Origin: JBGAPH01 sp046349955
GTDB taxonomy: Bacteria > Planctomycetota > Planctomycetia > Pirellulales > JBGAPH01
Direction: 5' to 3'
Length of the DNA: 64,000 nt
Assembly (NCBI GenBank): GCA_046349955.1
Contig: JAXMBI010000006.1
Coordinates: 186,001 to 250,000 of the forward strand
Shown piece by piece: positions 15,924-24,390 of the stretch (the first letter of the stretch is position 1; the number at the start of each line of letters is the position of its first letter). The translations under genes were made by a program, and so were the position numbers. The notes beneath the pieces were generated by a model that saw only the letters and a program-made list of their open reading frames with translations, made no database searches and was not told the DNA's origin.

Positions 15924-18900
15924 ATGAAGATTTCCCGTCGGCGAGCTTGGGTGGCCCTGCTGCTCGTCGCCCTCGCGCCGCGCGGCGCCCAAGCGGTCGA
16001 CTTTACCCGCGACGTGCGGCCCATTCTTTCCGGCCGCTGTTTCAAGTGCCATGGGCCCGACGACGCCGCGCGTGAGGCGAACCTGCGGCTTGATCAGCGC
16101 GAGGCCGCCCTGGCCGAGGCCGATTCGGGGCTCGCCGCGATCGTGCCTGGCATACCGGAGGAGAGCGAGCTCGTTCGCCGCATCCTGGCGGAGGATGAAG
16201 GCGAACGCATGCCGCCGCCGAGTGCGCCGCATCCGCTGACGGACGCCGAAAAGGACATTCTCACCCGCTGGGTGGCCGAAGGGGCCGAGTACCGGCAGCA
16301 CTGGGCCTTCATTCCGCCCGTGCAGTCGCCGCTTCCCGCGGTGAAGCAAGCCGACTGGCCGCGGAATCCAATCGATCACTTCGTGCTTGCCCGGCTCGAG
16401 GCCGCGGGCCTCGCGCCCGCTCCGGAGGCCGATCGGCATGCTTTGGTGCGGCGGCTCTATCTGGACCTCGTGGGACTCGTGCCGACGCCGGAAGAGGCGC
16501 GATCGTTCGTCGACGACGCCTCCCCCGATGCCTACGAAAGGCTGGTCGAACGGCTGCTCGCCTCGCCCCACTACGGCGAGCGCTGGGCACGCCGCTGGCT
16601 CGACCTGGCCCGCTACGCCGACACCAACGGCTACGAAAAGGACCGCCCCCGCTCGATTTGGCTCTACCGCGAATGGGTGATCGAGGCGCTCAATCGTGAC
16701 CTGCCGTTCGACCAGTTCACTCGCGAGCAAATCGCCGGCGACCTGCTGCCGGGCGCCGGCGACGAGCAGCGGATCGCCACCGGTTTCCACCGCAACACGA
16801 TGCTCAACGAAGAGGGAGGCATCGATCCGCTCGAGTTCCGCTTCCACGCCATGACCGACCGCGTGGCCACCACCGGCACCGTCTGGCTGGGGCTCACGAT
16901 CGGCTGTGCCCAGTGCCACACGCACAAGTACGATCCAATCTCGCACTCCGAGTATTACCGGCTGATGGCGCTGCTGAACAACGCCGACGAGCCGACGTTC
17001 GAGGTCGCACAGCCTGAGATCGAATCGCGGCGGGCAGCGGGCGAACAGGAGATCGCCGCGGCCGTCTCCGAGCTGCCGAACCACTTTCCGGCCGACGAGC
17101 CTGCCCCCTTTGCCGCGCCGCAAGTGGTTGAGTTTAACGCCGCGAGCGGCGCTGCCGGCGAGATTCGCGAGGACCGATCGGTGCTCGTCTCGGGCGACGT
17201 GCCGGAGACCGACGACTACACGCTCGTCGTCGAGTCGGGTCCGGGCCGCGCGACGGCCCTGCAACTCGAAGCCCTGGCCGATCCCGCGCTCCCGTCGAAA
17301 GGCCCGGGCCGCACCGCGCACGGCAACTTCGTGCTCACGGAGTTGGCCGTAACCGCCGCGCCGCTCGACAAGCCCGCGGACGCCCAACCGGTGAGGTTGA
17401 AAAGCGCTGTCGCGAACTTCTCGCAGGATGGATTCCCGCCGGAGAAGGTCTTCGACGGCGACGCCAAGACCGGCTGGGCGATCGACGGCGGCGATAAGGC
17501 GGGCGCCGACTATCAGGCCACGTTTGAGCTCGAGGCGCCGATTGGCTTCCCCGCGGGCACGCGCTGGACCATCAAGCTGGCCCAAGATTACGGCGGCCAG
17601 CACGTCCTCGGCCGCTTGCGGGTTCGCCTGCAACCCGAAGTCGTCGATCCTCGCCCCGAACCCGATCGCCGCCGGGAGCATTTGGAGCGCAAGCTTGCCG
17701 CGTGGCTCGCAGAACAGGGCCAGCGCGCCGTCCGCTGGACGATGCTCGAACCGGCGAGTGCAAAAGCGAACGTGGCATTCCTCGAAAAACTGCCCGATAA
17801 GTCGGTGCTGGCCAGTGGCGATTCAACGAAGCGCGACGTTTACGACGTGACGCTTGCGGCCCCTGCCGGCAAGGTCACAGCCCTGCGGCTCGAAGCCCTG
17901 CCTCATCCCAGCTTGCCGCAGCAGGGACCAGGCCGCGTCTCCTACGAAGGCCCCTTCGGCGATTTCTTCTTGAGCGAGCTGACGATCGCCGCCGGCGGAA
18001 AGCCGGTGAAAATCGCCAACGCGTCGCACAGCTACGCCAGCGGCGACGCCTCGGCCGCGCGGATCATCGACGGCGACCCGCAGACCGGCTGGTCGATCAA
18101 CGGCGGCCAAGGCAAGCCGCACGCCGTGGTCTTCACGTTGGCTGAGCCGCTCGAGAACGCAGGCGAGCTGACCGTGCAAATCATCTGCGAACGTTACTAC
18201 GCGGCCGCCCTCGGCCGGTTCCGCCTTTCGACGACCGACGCCGTGGGGCCGCTTGCCGCCAGCGCGCTGCCGGCCGAGGTCGATGAACTCCTGCTCGTGC
18301 CGGCCGCGGAGCGCACCCCCGCTCAGCACGATCAATTGCTCGCGCACTATCTGTCGGTCGCGGCCGAGCTGGCCGGCGAACACCAGCGGATCGACGCCCT
18401 GCGCCAGAAGCTGCCGGCCCGGCCGACGACGCTCGTGTTCAAGGAACGCCCCGCAGGCTTCGATCGGCCGACGTTTCGCCATCATCGCGGCGAGTACTTA
18501 CAGCCCAAAGAACGCGTCGAGCCCGGCGTGCCTGGGGTGCTGCCGAAGTTGCCGCCCGGCGCGCACGGCGACCGCCTTGCTCTGGCCAACTGGCTCGTCG
18601 ACCCGGCCAATCCGCTCGTCGGCCGAGTAATGATGAACCGACACTGGGCCACGCTCTTCGGCGTGGGGCTCGTCCGCACGCAGGAGGACTTCGGCCTGCA
18701 AGGCGAGGCGCCTTCTCACCCGGAACTGCTCGATTGGCTGGCCGTTGAGTTCATCAAGCAGGGCTGGTCGGTCAAGCAAATGCACCGGCTGATCGTGACG
18801 AGCGCCACGTATCGGCAGTCGAGCGTGGCCACGCCGGAGAAGCTCGAGCGCGACCCGCAGAATCGGCTGCTCAGCCGCGGCCCGCGGCAGCGGCTGGAAG

Positions 18901-19490
18901 GAGAACTCGTGCGCGATGCGCTGCTCTCGGCCTCGGGCCTCCTCTCGCGCAAGATCGGCGGTCCCAGCGTCTTTCCGCCGCAGCCGGCCGGCGTCTCGAG
19001 CGAAGGGGCCTATGGCCCGCTCGAGTGGAAGGTGAGCGAAGGGGAAGACCGTTACCGCCGCGGGCTCTACACCTTCGCCAAGCGCACGGCCCCCTATGCC
19101 ATGTTCAATACGTTCGACGCCCCCAGCGGCGAGGCCTGTGTGGCGCGGCGCGAAGTGTCGAACACGCCACTGCAATCGCTCACCCTCTTGAACGACGCCG
19201 CGCTCGTCGAAGCAGCGCAAGCTCTGGGCCGCGCAACCGCCGGCGGCGCTGGCACGCCCCAGGAGCGCGCCGCTGCACTGTTCGAACGCTGTCTCACGCG
19301 GCCGCCCAGCGGCGACGAGCTGGCGCTGCTGGTCGCCTACCACGATGCGCAAGCAAAGCGGCTGGCGGCGGGCGAACTGCAGGCCGACACGATCGCCGGC
19401 CCAGGCGAAGGCGCTGCCGCTGAGCGCGCCGCCTGGACGCTCGTGGCGCGGGCGATTCTGAACCTCGATGAAATGATCACGAAGCAATGA
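15924..19490 (+). CDS. Planctomycete cytochrome c protein (PSCyt1-DUF1549-DUF1553)
   Basis: This 1,188-residue exported protein has a signal peptide (residues 1-24). An N-terminal PSCyt1 domain carries a haem c motif CFKCH (residues 39-43), with MPP as the likely axial-ligand region near residue 94. DUF1549 follows (residues about 150-360), with a second CxxCH, CAQCH at 328-332. Between about 400 and 800 two discoidin/F5-8-like beta modules are suggested by the repeated DGDxxTGWxI(D/N)GG pattern. DUF1553 occupies the C-terminal third (RVMMNRHWATLFG and on). The function of this abundant planctomycete family is not established; redox-linked carbohydrate breakdown is often proposed. The TGA overlaps an ATG, and the DUF1501 gene follows directly. 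Confidence 0.9.
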   Translation: MKISRRRAWVALLLVALAPRGAQAVDFTRDVRPILSGRCFKCHGPDDAAREANLRLDQREAALAEADSGLAAIVPGIPEESELVRRILAEDEGERMPPPSAPHPLTDAEKDILTRWVAEGAEYRQHWAFIPPVQSPLPAVKQADWPRNPIDHFVLARLEAAGLAPAPEADRHALVRRLYLDLVGLVPTPEEARSFVDDASPDAYERLVERLLASPHYGERWARRWLDLARYADTNGYEKDRPRSIWLYREWVIEALNRDLPFDQFTREQIAGDLLPGAGDEQRIATGFHRNTMLNEEGGIDPLEFRFHAMTDRVATTGTVWLGLTIGCAQCHTHKYDPISHSEYYRLMALLNNADEPTFEVAQPEIESRRAAGEQEIAAAVSELPNHFPADEPAPFAAPQVVEFNAASGAAGEIREDRSVLVSGDVPETDDYTLVVESGPGRATALQLEALADPALPSKGPGRTAHGNFVLTELAVTAAPLDKPADAQPVRLKSAVANFSQDGFPPEKVFDGDAKTGWAIDGGDKAGADYQATFELEAPIGFPAGTRWTIKLAQDYGGQHVLGRLRVRLQPEVVDPRPEPDRRREHLERKLAAWLAEQGQRAVRWTMLEPASAKANVAFLEKLPDKSVLASGDSTKRDVYDVTLAAPAGKVTALRLEALPHPSLPQQGPGRVSYEGPFGDFFLSELTIAAGGKPVKIANASHSYASGDASAARIIDGDPQTGWSINGGQGKPHAVVFTLAEPLENAGELTVQIICERYYAAALGRFRLSTTDAVGPLAASALPAEVDELLLVPAAERTPAQHDQLLAHYLSVAAELAGEHQRIDALRQKLPARPTTLVFKERPAGFDRPTFRHHRGEYLQPKERVEPGVPGVLPKLPPGAHGDRLALANWLVDPANPLVGRVMMNRHWATLFGVGLVRTQEDFGLQGEAPSHPELLDWLAVEFIKQGWSVKQMHRLIVTSATYRQSSVATPEKLERDPQNRLLSRGPRQRLEGELVRDALLSASGLLSRKIGGPSVFPPQPAGVSSEGAYGPLEWKVSEGEDRYRRGLYTFAKRTAPYAMFNTFDAPSGEACVARREVSNTPLQSLTLLNDAALVEAAQALGRATAGGAGTPQERAAALFERCLTRPPSGDELALLVAYHDAQAKRLAAGELQADTIAGPGEGAAAERAAWTLVARAILNLDEMITKQ

Positions 19491-19516
19491 GCCGCCGCGA
19501 TCAGGAAGCATCATCC

Positions 19517-20959
19517 ATGGACACCACGTCAAGCCTGCCCGCCCAAACCACGCGGCGCCATTTCTTCCGCGAGTGCGGCGTGGGGGTCGGCAAGATCGCG
19601 CTCTCGTCGCTGCTCGCGCAGGCCTTTGCGCGCACGAGCGGCGCCGCGGCGGCCAGCGCCAATCCGCTGGCCGCTAAACCGCCGCACTATCCGGCCAAGG
19701 CCAAGGCGGTGATCCACCTGTTCATGGCCGGCGCCCCCAGCCAACTCGACCTGTTCGACTACAAGCCCAAGCTCGCCGAGTTGCAAGGCAAGCCGATTCC
19801 CCCGGAAGTCATCGGCGGCCAGCGGTACGCCTTCATCCGTTCCGACGCGGCCGTGCTCGGCCCGCAGTTCGAGTTCGCCCAGCACGGACAAAGCGGCGCG
19901 CGGCTCTCGGCGGCCCTGCCGAACCTGGCCAAGGTCGTCGACGACCTGTGCATCGTGCGCTCCTGCAAGACCGATCAGTTCAACCACGCTCCCGCGCAGA
20001 TCTTCTTGAACACCGGCTTTTCGCAGCCTGGGCGGCCGAGCCTCGGCTCGTGGACGCTCTACGGCCTGGGCGCGGAAACATCGGATCTGCCGGCGTTCGT
20101 CGTGATGTCGACCGGCGCCGGCATCAGCGGCGGCGCGGCCAACTGGTCGAGCGGCTTCTTGCCCACGGTTTACACCGGCGTGCGGTTCCGCAATCAGGGG
20201 GACCCGATTCTGAACCTCACCAATCCGGCCGGCATCGACGCCCAGCAGCAGCGCGAAACGCTCGACCTGGTGGCGAGCTTGAACCGCGAGCGGCAGCGGC
20301 AAACGCTCGACCCCGAAATCAGCACGCGGATCGCCTCGTATGAGATGGCGTTCCGCTTGCAAAGCTCGGCCCCCGAGCTCACCGATCTTTCGAGCGAAAC
20401 GCCGGAGACGCTAGCCCTCTACGGCGCCGATCCGGCCAAGCCGTCGTTCGCGCGGGCATGCTTGCTCGCGCGGCGGATGATCGAGCGCGGCGTGCGGTTC
20501 GTGAACATCTATCACGAAGGCTGGGACGCCCACTCCGACGTCATCGGCAATCTCAAGAAGAACTGCGGCGAAACCGACCAGGCCTCCGCCGCGCTGGTGC
20601 AAGACCTCAAACGCCGCGGCCTCCTCGACGAGACGCTCGTCATCTGGGGAGGCGAATTCGGCCGCACGCCCATGGTCGAATCGAACGCCGCGCTCGGCCG
20701 CAGCCAAGGCCGCGACCACCACCCGCAGGCGTTCACCACCTGGCTAGCCGGGGGGGGCATCAAGCCTGGCGTCAGCTACGGCGCGACCGACGAGTTGGGC
20801 TTCCACGTGGTCGAAGACCAGGTGCACGTCCACGATCTGCAGGCGACGATCCTGCACCTCCTGGGCCTCGACCACGAACGGCTCACCTACCGCTACGCAG
20901 GGCGCGACTTCCGGCTCACCGACGTACATGGTCAGGTGGTGCGGGGGATCCTGGCATAG
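19517..20959 (+). CDS. DUF1501 (sulfatase-like fold) Tat-exported protein
   Basis: This 480-residue protein carries a twin-arginine signal (TTRRHFFRECGVGVGK) followed by the DUF1501 fold. Typical family motifs are HLFMAGAPSQLDLFDYKP, the metal-site-like YHEGWDAHSD, and WGGEFGRTPM with GRDHHPQAF near the C-terminus. It belongs to the alkaline phosphatase/sulfatase superfamily, but its reaction is unknown. ATG 19517 was chosen because AGGA lies about ten bases upstream; an alternative ATG at 19487 overlaps the preceding stop codon. The pairing with a DUF1549/DUF1553 partner is the standard planctomycete arrangement. Confidence 0.9.
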   Translation: MDTTSSLPAQTTRRHFFRECGVGVGKIALSSLLAQAFARTSGAAAASANPLAAKPPHYPAKAKAVIHLFMAGAPSQLDLFDYKPKLAELQGKPIPPEVIGGQRYAFIRSDAAVLGPQFEFAQHGQSGARLSAALPNLAKVVDDLCIVRSCKTDQFNHAPAQIFLNTGFSQPGRPSLGSWTLYGLGAETSDLPAFVVMSTGAGISGGAANWSSGFLPTVYTGVRFRNQGDPILNLTNPAGIDAQQQRETLDLVASLNRERQRQTLDPEISTRIASYEMAFRLQSSAPELTDLSSETPETLALYGADPAKPSFARACLLARRMIERGVRFVNIYHEGWDAHSDVIGNLKKNCGETDQASAALVQDLKRRGLLDETLVIWGGEFGRTPMVESNAALGRSQGRDHHPQAFTTWLAGGGIKPGVSYGATDELGFHVVEDQVHVHDLQATILHLLGLDHERLTYRYAGRDFRLTDVHGQVVRGILA

Positions 20960-20997
20960 GCCATGGGCTAAGAAGCCTGGCGGAGCCGCCTGCACCG

Positions 20998-22215
20998 TTA
21001 GCGCGCCACGCTGGCCTGCTCGTTGATCTTCTCGGCGGCCTGCAGTTGGCCGGCGGCCAACCGGGCGGCGAGCTCACGATTGGTCTCCGTGACCTGGGCC
21101 ACTTCGGCCCTTAACGCGTCGAGGCGGCCCTCGAGCTTCTCGGCATACGCCTTGGCCGCAGCGGCGTCGCGTTTGAGCTGCTTGAGGTCCGCTTGCAGAT
21201 CGGCGATTGTCGCCTGCAGGAATTGCCCTTCCTTGGTCGCGTCCGCCTGGGCGCTCTTGATGGAGGCCAAATCGGCCGTATCGCGCGCGATGTCGGCCTG
21301 CAGTGCTGTCCGCTGGCGATAGGCGTCGCGGAAGAGGAAGGCGTAGTCCCGCAGCGGACGCTGGAAGAAGTTGGCCACCCCTTGGGCATCGGGCGCTTCC
21401 TTGGCCACACCGTCTTTGACCAACTGCTGGGCCGATCCGCGGTCGACGAGCAGAGTTTCGCCCGGCTCATAGGCCACCTTGCCGCCGTCGGCGTCGACCT
21501 CGTGTGCCTTGGTGAACTCCACGCGCGTCCACACGTTGCCCGGCGCGTCGTTCGCCTGGGCCTTGCCCCCGGTGCGTTGGTACTCAGGCACGCTCCCCTT
21601 GGGCAGCAAGCCGGCTAAGTCCTGGCCCTCAAAACTCTGGTAGTTGTCGACCGGCATCTGCTCGTAGAGCGACCAGGGGTTTGAAGCCGAATTCAGCCGC
21701 TTCGCTTCCTCGGGCGTAAGTTTTTCGGTGGGGACAAGTGTCGCCTGATTATCATTCGCGACCGTGACCTTGAACTGGCCCAGGAAGGGGCCGACGAGTT
21801 GTCCCGGTTGCGGCGGCGCGGCGAAGGCGTAGACCAGTGTGTCAGGAGTTACGGCGACCTGAAACGGTACGGTTCCCGGACGAGCTTGGAGCAGTTGCGG
21901 TTCGGTTTGGACACGGACCTCGCCTTCCGGACCGAGGCGCCCTTGGCGATTTACTCCAATCCACACCCGCCCCCGATCCGCCACCACACGTTGCATCTCG
22001 GACCGCAATTGGCGGATGCCCGGCGCCCCGCCGTCGCCCGGCTCGCCGCTCAGCAACACCTTGTTGGCGGCCTCGGTCTGCTCGACGTTCTTGGCCATGT
22101 TCTGGGCCTTGGTCCCCCACGACTCGTAGGTCTTGAGGGTGCGCATGCTGTAGAACAGCAGCACCGGCATCAACAGGACCGTCAGGATGAGCAGGACCTT
22201 GCTCGCAGTGCTCAT
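20998..22215 (-). CDS. Membrane-anchored coiled-coil protein of unknown function
   Basis: The 405-residue product starts with a membrane anchor (residues 5-24, VLLILTVLLMPVLLFYSM). The middle part, to about residue 300, is a beta-rich extracytoplasmic region with no recognised domain. The last 120 residues are a long coiled coil (ADIARDTADLASIKSAQADA and on to the end) ending EQASVAR. It may be a conserved planctomycete protein linked to the envelope. ATG 22215 immediately precedes the anchor; the upstream open frame lacks signal features. Confidence 0.7.
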   Translation of the reverse strand: MSTASKVLLILTVLLMPVLLFYSMRTLKTYESWGTKAQNMAKNVEQTEAANKVLLSGEPGDGGAPGIRQLRSEMQRVVADRGRVWIGVNRQGRLGPEGEVRVQTEPQLLQARPGTVPFQVAVTPDTLVYAFAAPPQPGQLVGPFLGQFKVTVANDNQATLVPTEKLTPEEAKRLNSASNPWSLYEQMPVDNYQSFEGQDLAGLLPKGSVPEYQRTGGKAQANDAPGNVWTRVEFTKAHEVDADGGKVAYEPGETLLVDRGSAQQLVKDGVAKEAPDAQGVANFFQRPLRDYAFLFRDAYRQRTALQADIARDTADLASIKSAQADATKEGQFLQATIADLQADLKQLKRDAAAAKAYAEKLEGRLDALRAEVAQVTETNRELAARLAAGQLQAAEKINEQASVAR

Positions 22216-22475
22216 AGAGCCTCGGGGTCGAAGGCGCGCGGGGACACATCGCTGCGCGGCGGAAAGAGTCGGCCAGGCGCAAGCCGCGCGCAAAGGCTTG
22301 CAACATTTGATGATAGATGGGGTAATTTGGGGTGTCAAGCTGCCGGCAGTCGGGTGTGAACACCCCAAGTCTCTGGCCTGCATAGCGTTGCGGCCGCCGC
22401 GATAAGCGGGACGATGGCGTTTCGACAGCCAGAAGGCTCCGCGCGAACCTAGCCGGTGGAAAGCCTGTCGATATC

Positions 22476-22504
22476 TTGTCTGCCGCTAGGGGCAGGACTA
22501 TGAT
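22476..22504 (+). promoter_or_regulatory. Strong sigma70-type promoter of the structured RNA
   Basis: TTGTCT (22476-22481) and TATGAT (22499-22504) each match five of six or four of six consensus positions and are exactly 17 bases apart. The predicted start of transcription is about 22511. No protein gene follows on this strand before the terminator at 22725-22766. Confidence 0.7.
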
Positions 22505-22613
22505 GCAGACAGCGAGTGCTAAGGACGAACGTGGTCCTTGCCGGACGATTTGCCTGCGGACCTCAGGCTGGTCTGGAGTCCCCAGGTGGGCACTAGCGAA
22601 GGGAGGTGGTCGA

Positions 22614-22646
22614 ATGAGTAAACCGAACCAGAGGTGGCTCGCTTGA
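22614..22646 (+). CDS. Ten-codon mini-ORF inside the small RNA
   Basis: ATG 22614 encodes MSKPNQRWLA and stops at TGA 22644-22646. GGAGGTG (22602-22608) matches seven bases of the anti-Shine-Dalgarno, and its GGAGG core ends 7 bases before the ATG, an ideal spacing. The stop codon falls in the loop region of hairpin 22633-22655. It may be a translated micropeptide or a leader-like ORF whose translation changes the RNA fold. Confidence 0.5.
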   Translation: MSKPNQRWLA

Positions 22647-22724
22647 CGAGCAGCCGACGGGCTGTTGGCCGGTAGATCGAAACAATCTACCCGCCTATCG
22701 CAAGCAGCCATGATTCTGAAATGG

Positions 22725-22766
22725 GAGGACCGGCCGCGATCAACGCACGGCCGGTCCTCTTTTTTT
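22725..22766 (+). terminator. Intrinsic terminator of the small RNA
   Basis: GAGGACCGGCCG (22725-22736) pairs perfectly with CGGCCGGTCCTC (22748-22759) around an 11-base loop and is followed by seven Ts (22760-22766). It is the best intrinsic terminator in the window. Confidence 0.9.
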
Positions 22767-22870
22767 GCGCGCTCTAAGTTGCCGCCGTGTTCAGTGAGCC
22801 GGCTTCACGCCCGCGCGGCACGGCGGGGGTAAATCCCGCCGCTCGCCGACCCGAGCTTTTCGCTTCCGCA

Positions 22871-24016
22871 CTAGCCCGCGATCAACAGCTTCTGATCCTT
22901 CGCCCCCTTGGCCGGGCCGCCCTGCAGCCAACCGCGAACGGCCTGCTTCAGCCGTAGGCCTTGGGCCCGCGGGGTGAGGCGGTAGTAGGTTTGGCGGCGG
23001 CTGTCGGCCAACCGCGTCGTCCAGTGCCGCTTGATCCCCAGAGCGCCCGGGCCCAGATCGTAGATTTCGTCCCCGCGGCCGAAGCTGTCCTCGAGCGCCC
23101 GCGCAAGCACTACGGCGCCGGCGCCGGCGCCGCCCGCCTCGGGATCGTAGCCCATCCGCAGGCCATACACGTAGCCTTGGTAGGCGTAGTTGTAGGCAAA
23201 CGCCACGGGCCGCCCGTCGATCTTCAGCAGGCACAGATCGGCGGCGCCGCTGGTGACGGCCGCGGCATGCGCGTCGCGCAGGAACTCGCGAACTTGCGGG
23301 TGCGAAAGGGTAGTACCAGTGTCCGATTGCCCCTGCCAGGATCGTGCCGCGAGAGTCTCACAGGCGTTGTAGAGATCCCAGCGCGGGTCATCCTCGCCGG
23401 CGTCTTTCCCTGCCGGTCGGTACCGTACGAACTCCACCTGCCCCAGTCGCGCGAGTTGTCGTTCCGCCCGGCGAATGTTCTCGCGGTGCTTCGGCTTGCG
23501 CGACTGCCAGAAGGCGTGCCAGTCTTCCTTGATTTCGACCTGCGCCGATTGTGTCCAGATGCCTGCCGTGGGGGGGAGTCCGGCGAGTTGGAGCGCGGCC
23601 TCGCTGCGCCCGTGGTCGATCCGTTCATCGTCGATCCAGCGCAGGTCGAGCAGGTCCCAATCCTTGGGAGTGCGGGCGACGCGCTGCAGTCCGGCGGCCA
23701 ACACGGCGGCCGGTTGCGGGCCGATCGGCCCGTAGAAGGTGCCCCAGTCGTGCAGCGGATAGGTCAGTACCCGCACCTGTCCGGCGCGGGTAGCCTCGCG
23801 GCGGACGACGAGCGGCAGAATGCCGAGCATTTCGTCGCCCGAGTAGACAAGCAACACCCGCAACCGCTGGGTTGCGCCAAAGTGCCGCCAATAGGCCTCG
23901 AGCCATTCGAAGGACTGGAAGAACGAGGCGCCGCGGGTCTGCGAAAGAAACCGTCCCCACAGGCGACGGTAGACCGAGAGCGTTTCGAGATCGTTGATTT
24001 CGAGGACGCGGAGCAT
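22871..24016 (-). CDS. GNAT/FemAB-like (BioF2-type) acyltransferase
   Basis: The 381-residue protein resembles the CelD/BioF2-type GNAT_Acyltransf_6 family seen in exopolysaccharide and cell-wall loci. Characteristic segments are FFQSFEWLEAYWRHFG near residue 35 and SFHR-like SRKPKHRENIRRAERQL near 175. The acetyl-CoA-fold half contains LCLLKIDGRPVAFAYNYAYQG and LRMGYDPEAGGAGAGAVVLA. It probably transfers an acyl or aminoacyl group to a polysaccharide or peptide acceptor in the cytoplasm. ATG 24016 leads straight into the domain. It stands alone, upstream of the small-RNA locus on the opposite strand. Confidence 0.75.
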   Translation of the reverse strand: MLRVLEINDLETLSVYRRLWGRFLSQTRGASFFQSFEWLEAYWRHFGATQRLRVLLVYSGDEMLGILPLVVRREATRAGQVRVLTYPLHDWGTFYGPIGPQPAAVLAAGLQRVARTPKDWDLLDLRWIDDERIDHGRSEAALQLAGLPPTAGIWTQSAQVEIKEDWHAFWQSRKPKHRENIRRAERQLARLGQVEFVRYRPAGKDAGEDDPRWDLYNACETLAARSWQGQSDTGTTLSHPQVREFLRDAHAAAVTSGAADLCLLKIDGRPVAFAYNYAYQGYVYGLRMGYDPEAGGAGAGAVVLARALEDSFGRGDEIYDLGPGALGIKRHWTTRLADSRRQTYYRLTPRAQGLRLKQAVRGWLQGGPAKGAKDQKLLIAG

Positions 24017-24390
24017 GGCGACTCGGGGGAGCGAGATTGGGCCGGGGTTAGACCGCCCCTCGACCCATCGCAAGCACCGCGCCCCAGAGGCCTCACAGAA
24101 TGGAAAGGTCGCCGCAAATGGCTAATTCGCAAAGCATTGCGCACTGGGAGTCCGTCGCAACCTGCTTTTGCGAGGGACATTCTTTGTTCCTTCGCCGCAA
24201 CGCCCTCGTTGCTGCCCGGCAACGCGTTTCCCCAAGGCCACGCAGTTGGCCCCGGCCTGTTCGGCGGTGGCAGAGCTAGGGAAAAGCCCGGAACCTGCCG
24301 CACCGGCGAAGGGTTCAAGTTCTCAGGGGGAGATAAGATTCACGTCAGGCGGCCGCCCAAGTCTTTTCTGGCCGCCTTCGGAGATCGCTC
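24017..24390. other. Divergent intergenic region with a leader hairpin
   Basis: This 374-bp spacer separates the acyltransferase (minus) from the second DUF1549/DUF1553 gene (plus). It encodes nothing recognisable. GGCGGCC (24348-24354) and GGCCGCC (24370-24376) form a 7-bp hairpin just upstream of GGAG (24380-24383), the likely Shine-Dalgarno of the downstream gene. Confidence 0.5.

Larger units (their letters stand above)
22511..22766 (+). ncRNA. Candidate structured small RNA, about 256 nt
   Basis: A promoter, five successive hairpins and an intrinsic terminator define a compact independent transcription unit. The hairpins are 22521-22539 (6-bp stem), 22551-22592 (long interrupted stem), 22633-22655 (GCTCG/CGAGC core), 22671-22691 (perfect 7-bp stem, loop CGAAACA) and the terminator. 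Inside is a 10-codon ORF behind a strong Shine-Dalgarno. It lacks the conserved cores of tmRNA (no TTCGA acceptor arm), RNase P RNA (no GAGGAAAGTCC) and SRP RNA (no GGAAGGAAGCAGCC-type loop). A divergent 6S RNA is not excluded. It may be a regulatory RNA, a dual-function RNA, or a small mRNA. Confidence 0.65.

Noticed and set aside
15858..17681. 607-codon minus-strand ORF
   Set aside because: It is antisense to the DUF1549/DUF1553 gene and is a codon-bias shadow.
22511..22766. The small RNA as tmRNA, RNase P RNA or SRP RNA
   Set aside because: The tmRNA acceptor arm and resume codon, the RNase P GAGGAAAGTCC core and the SRP tetraloop region are all missing. A divergent 6S RNA could not be excluded by eye.
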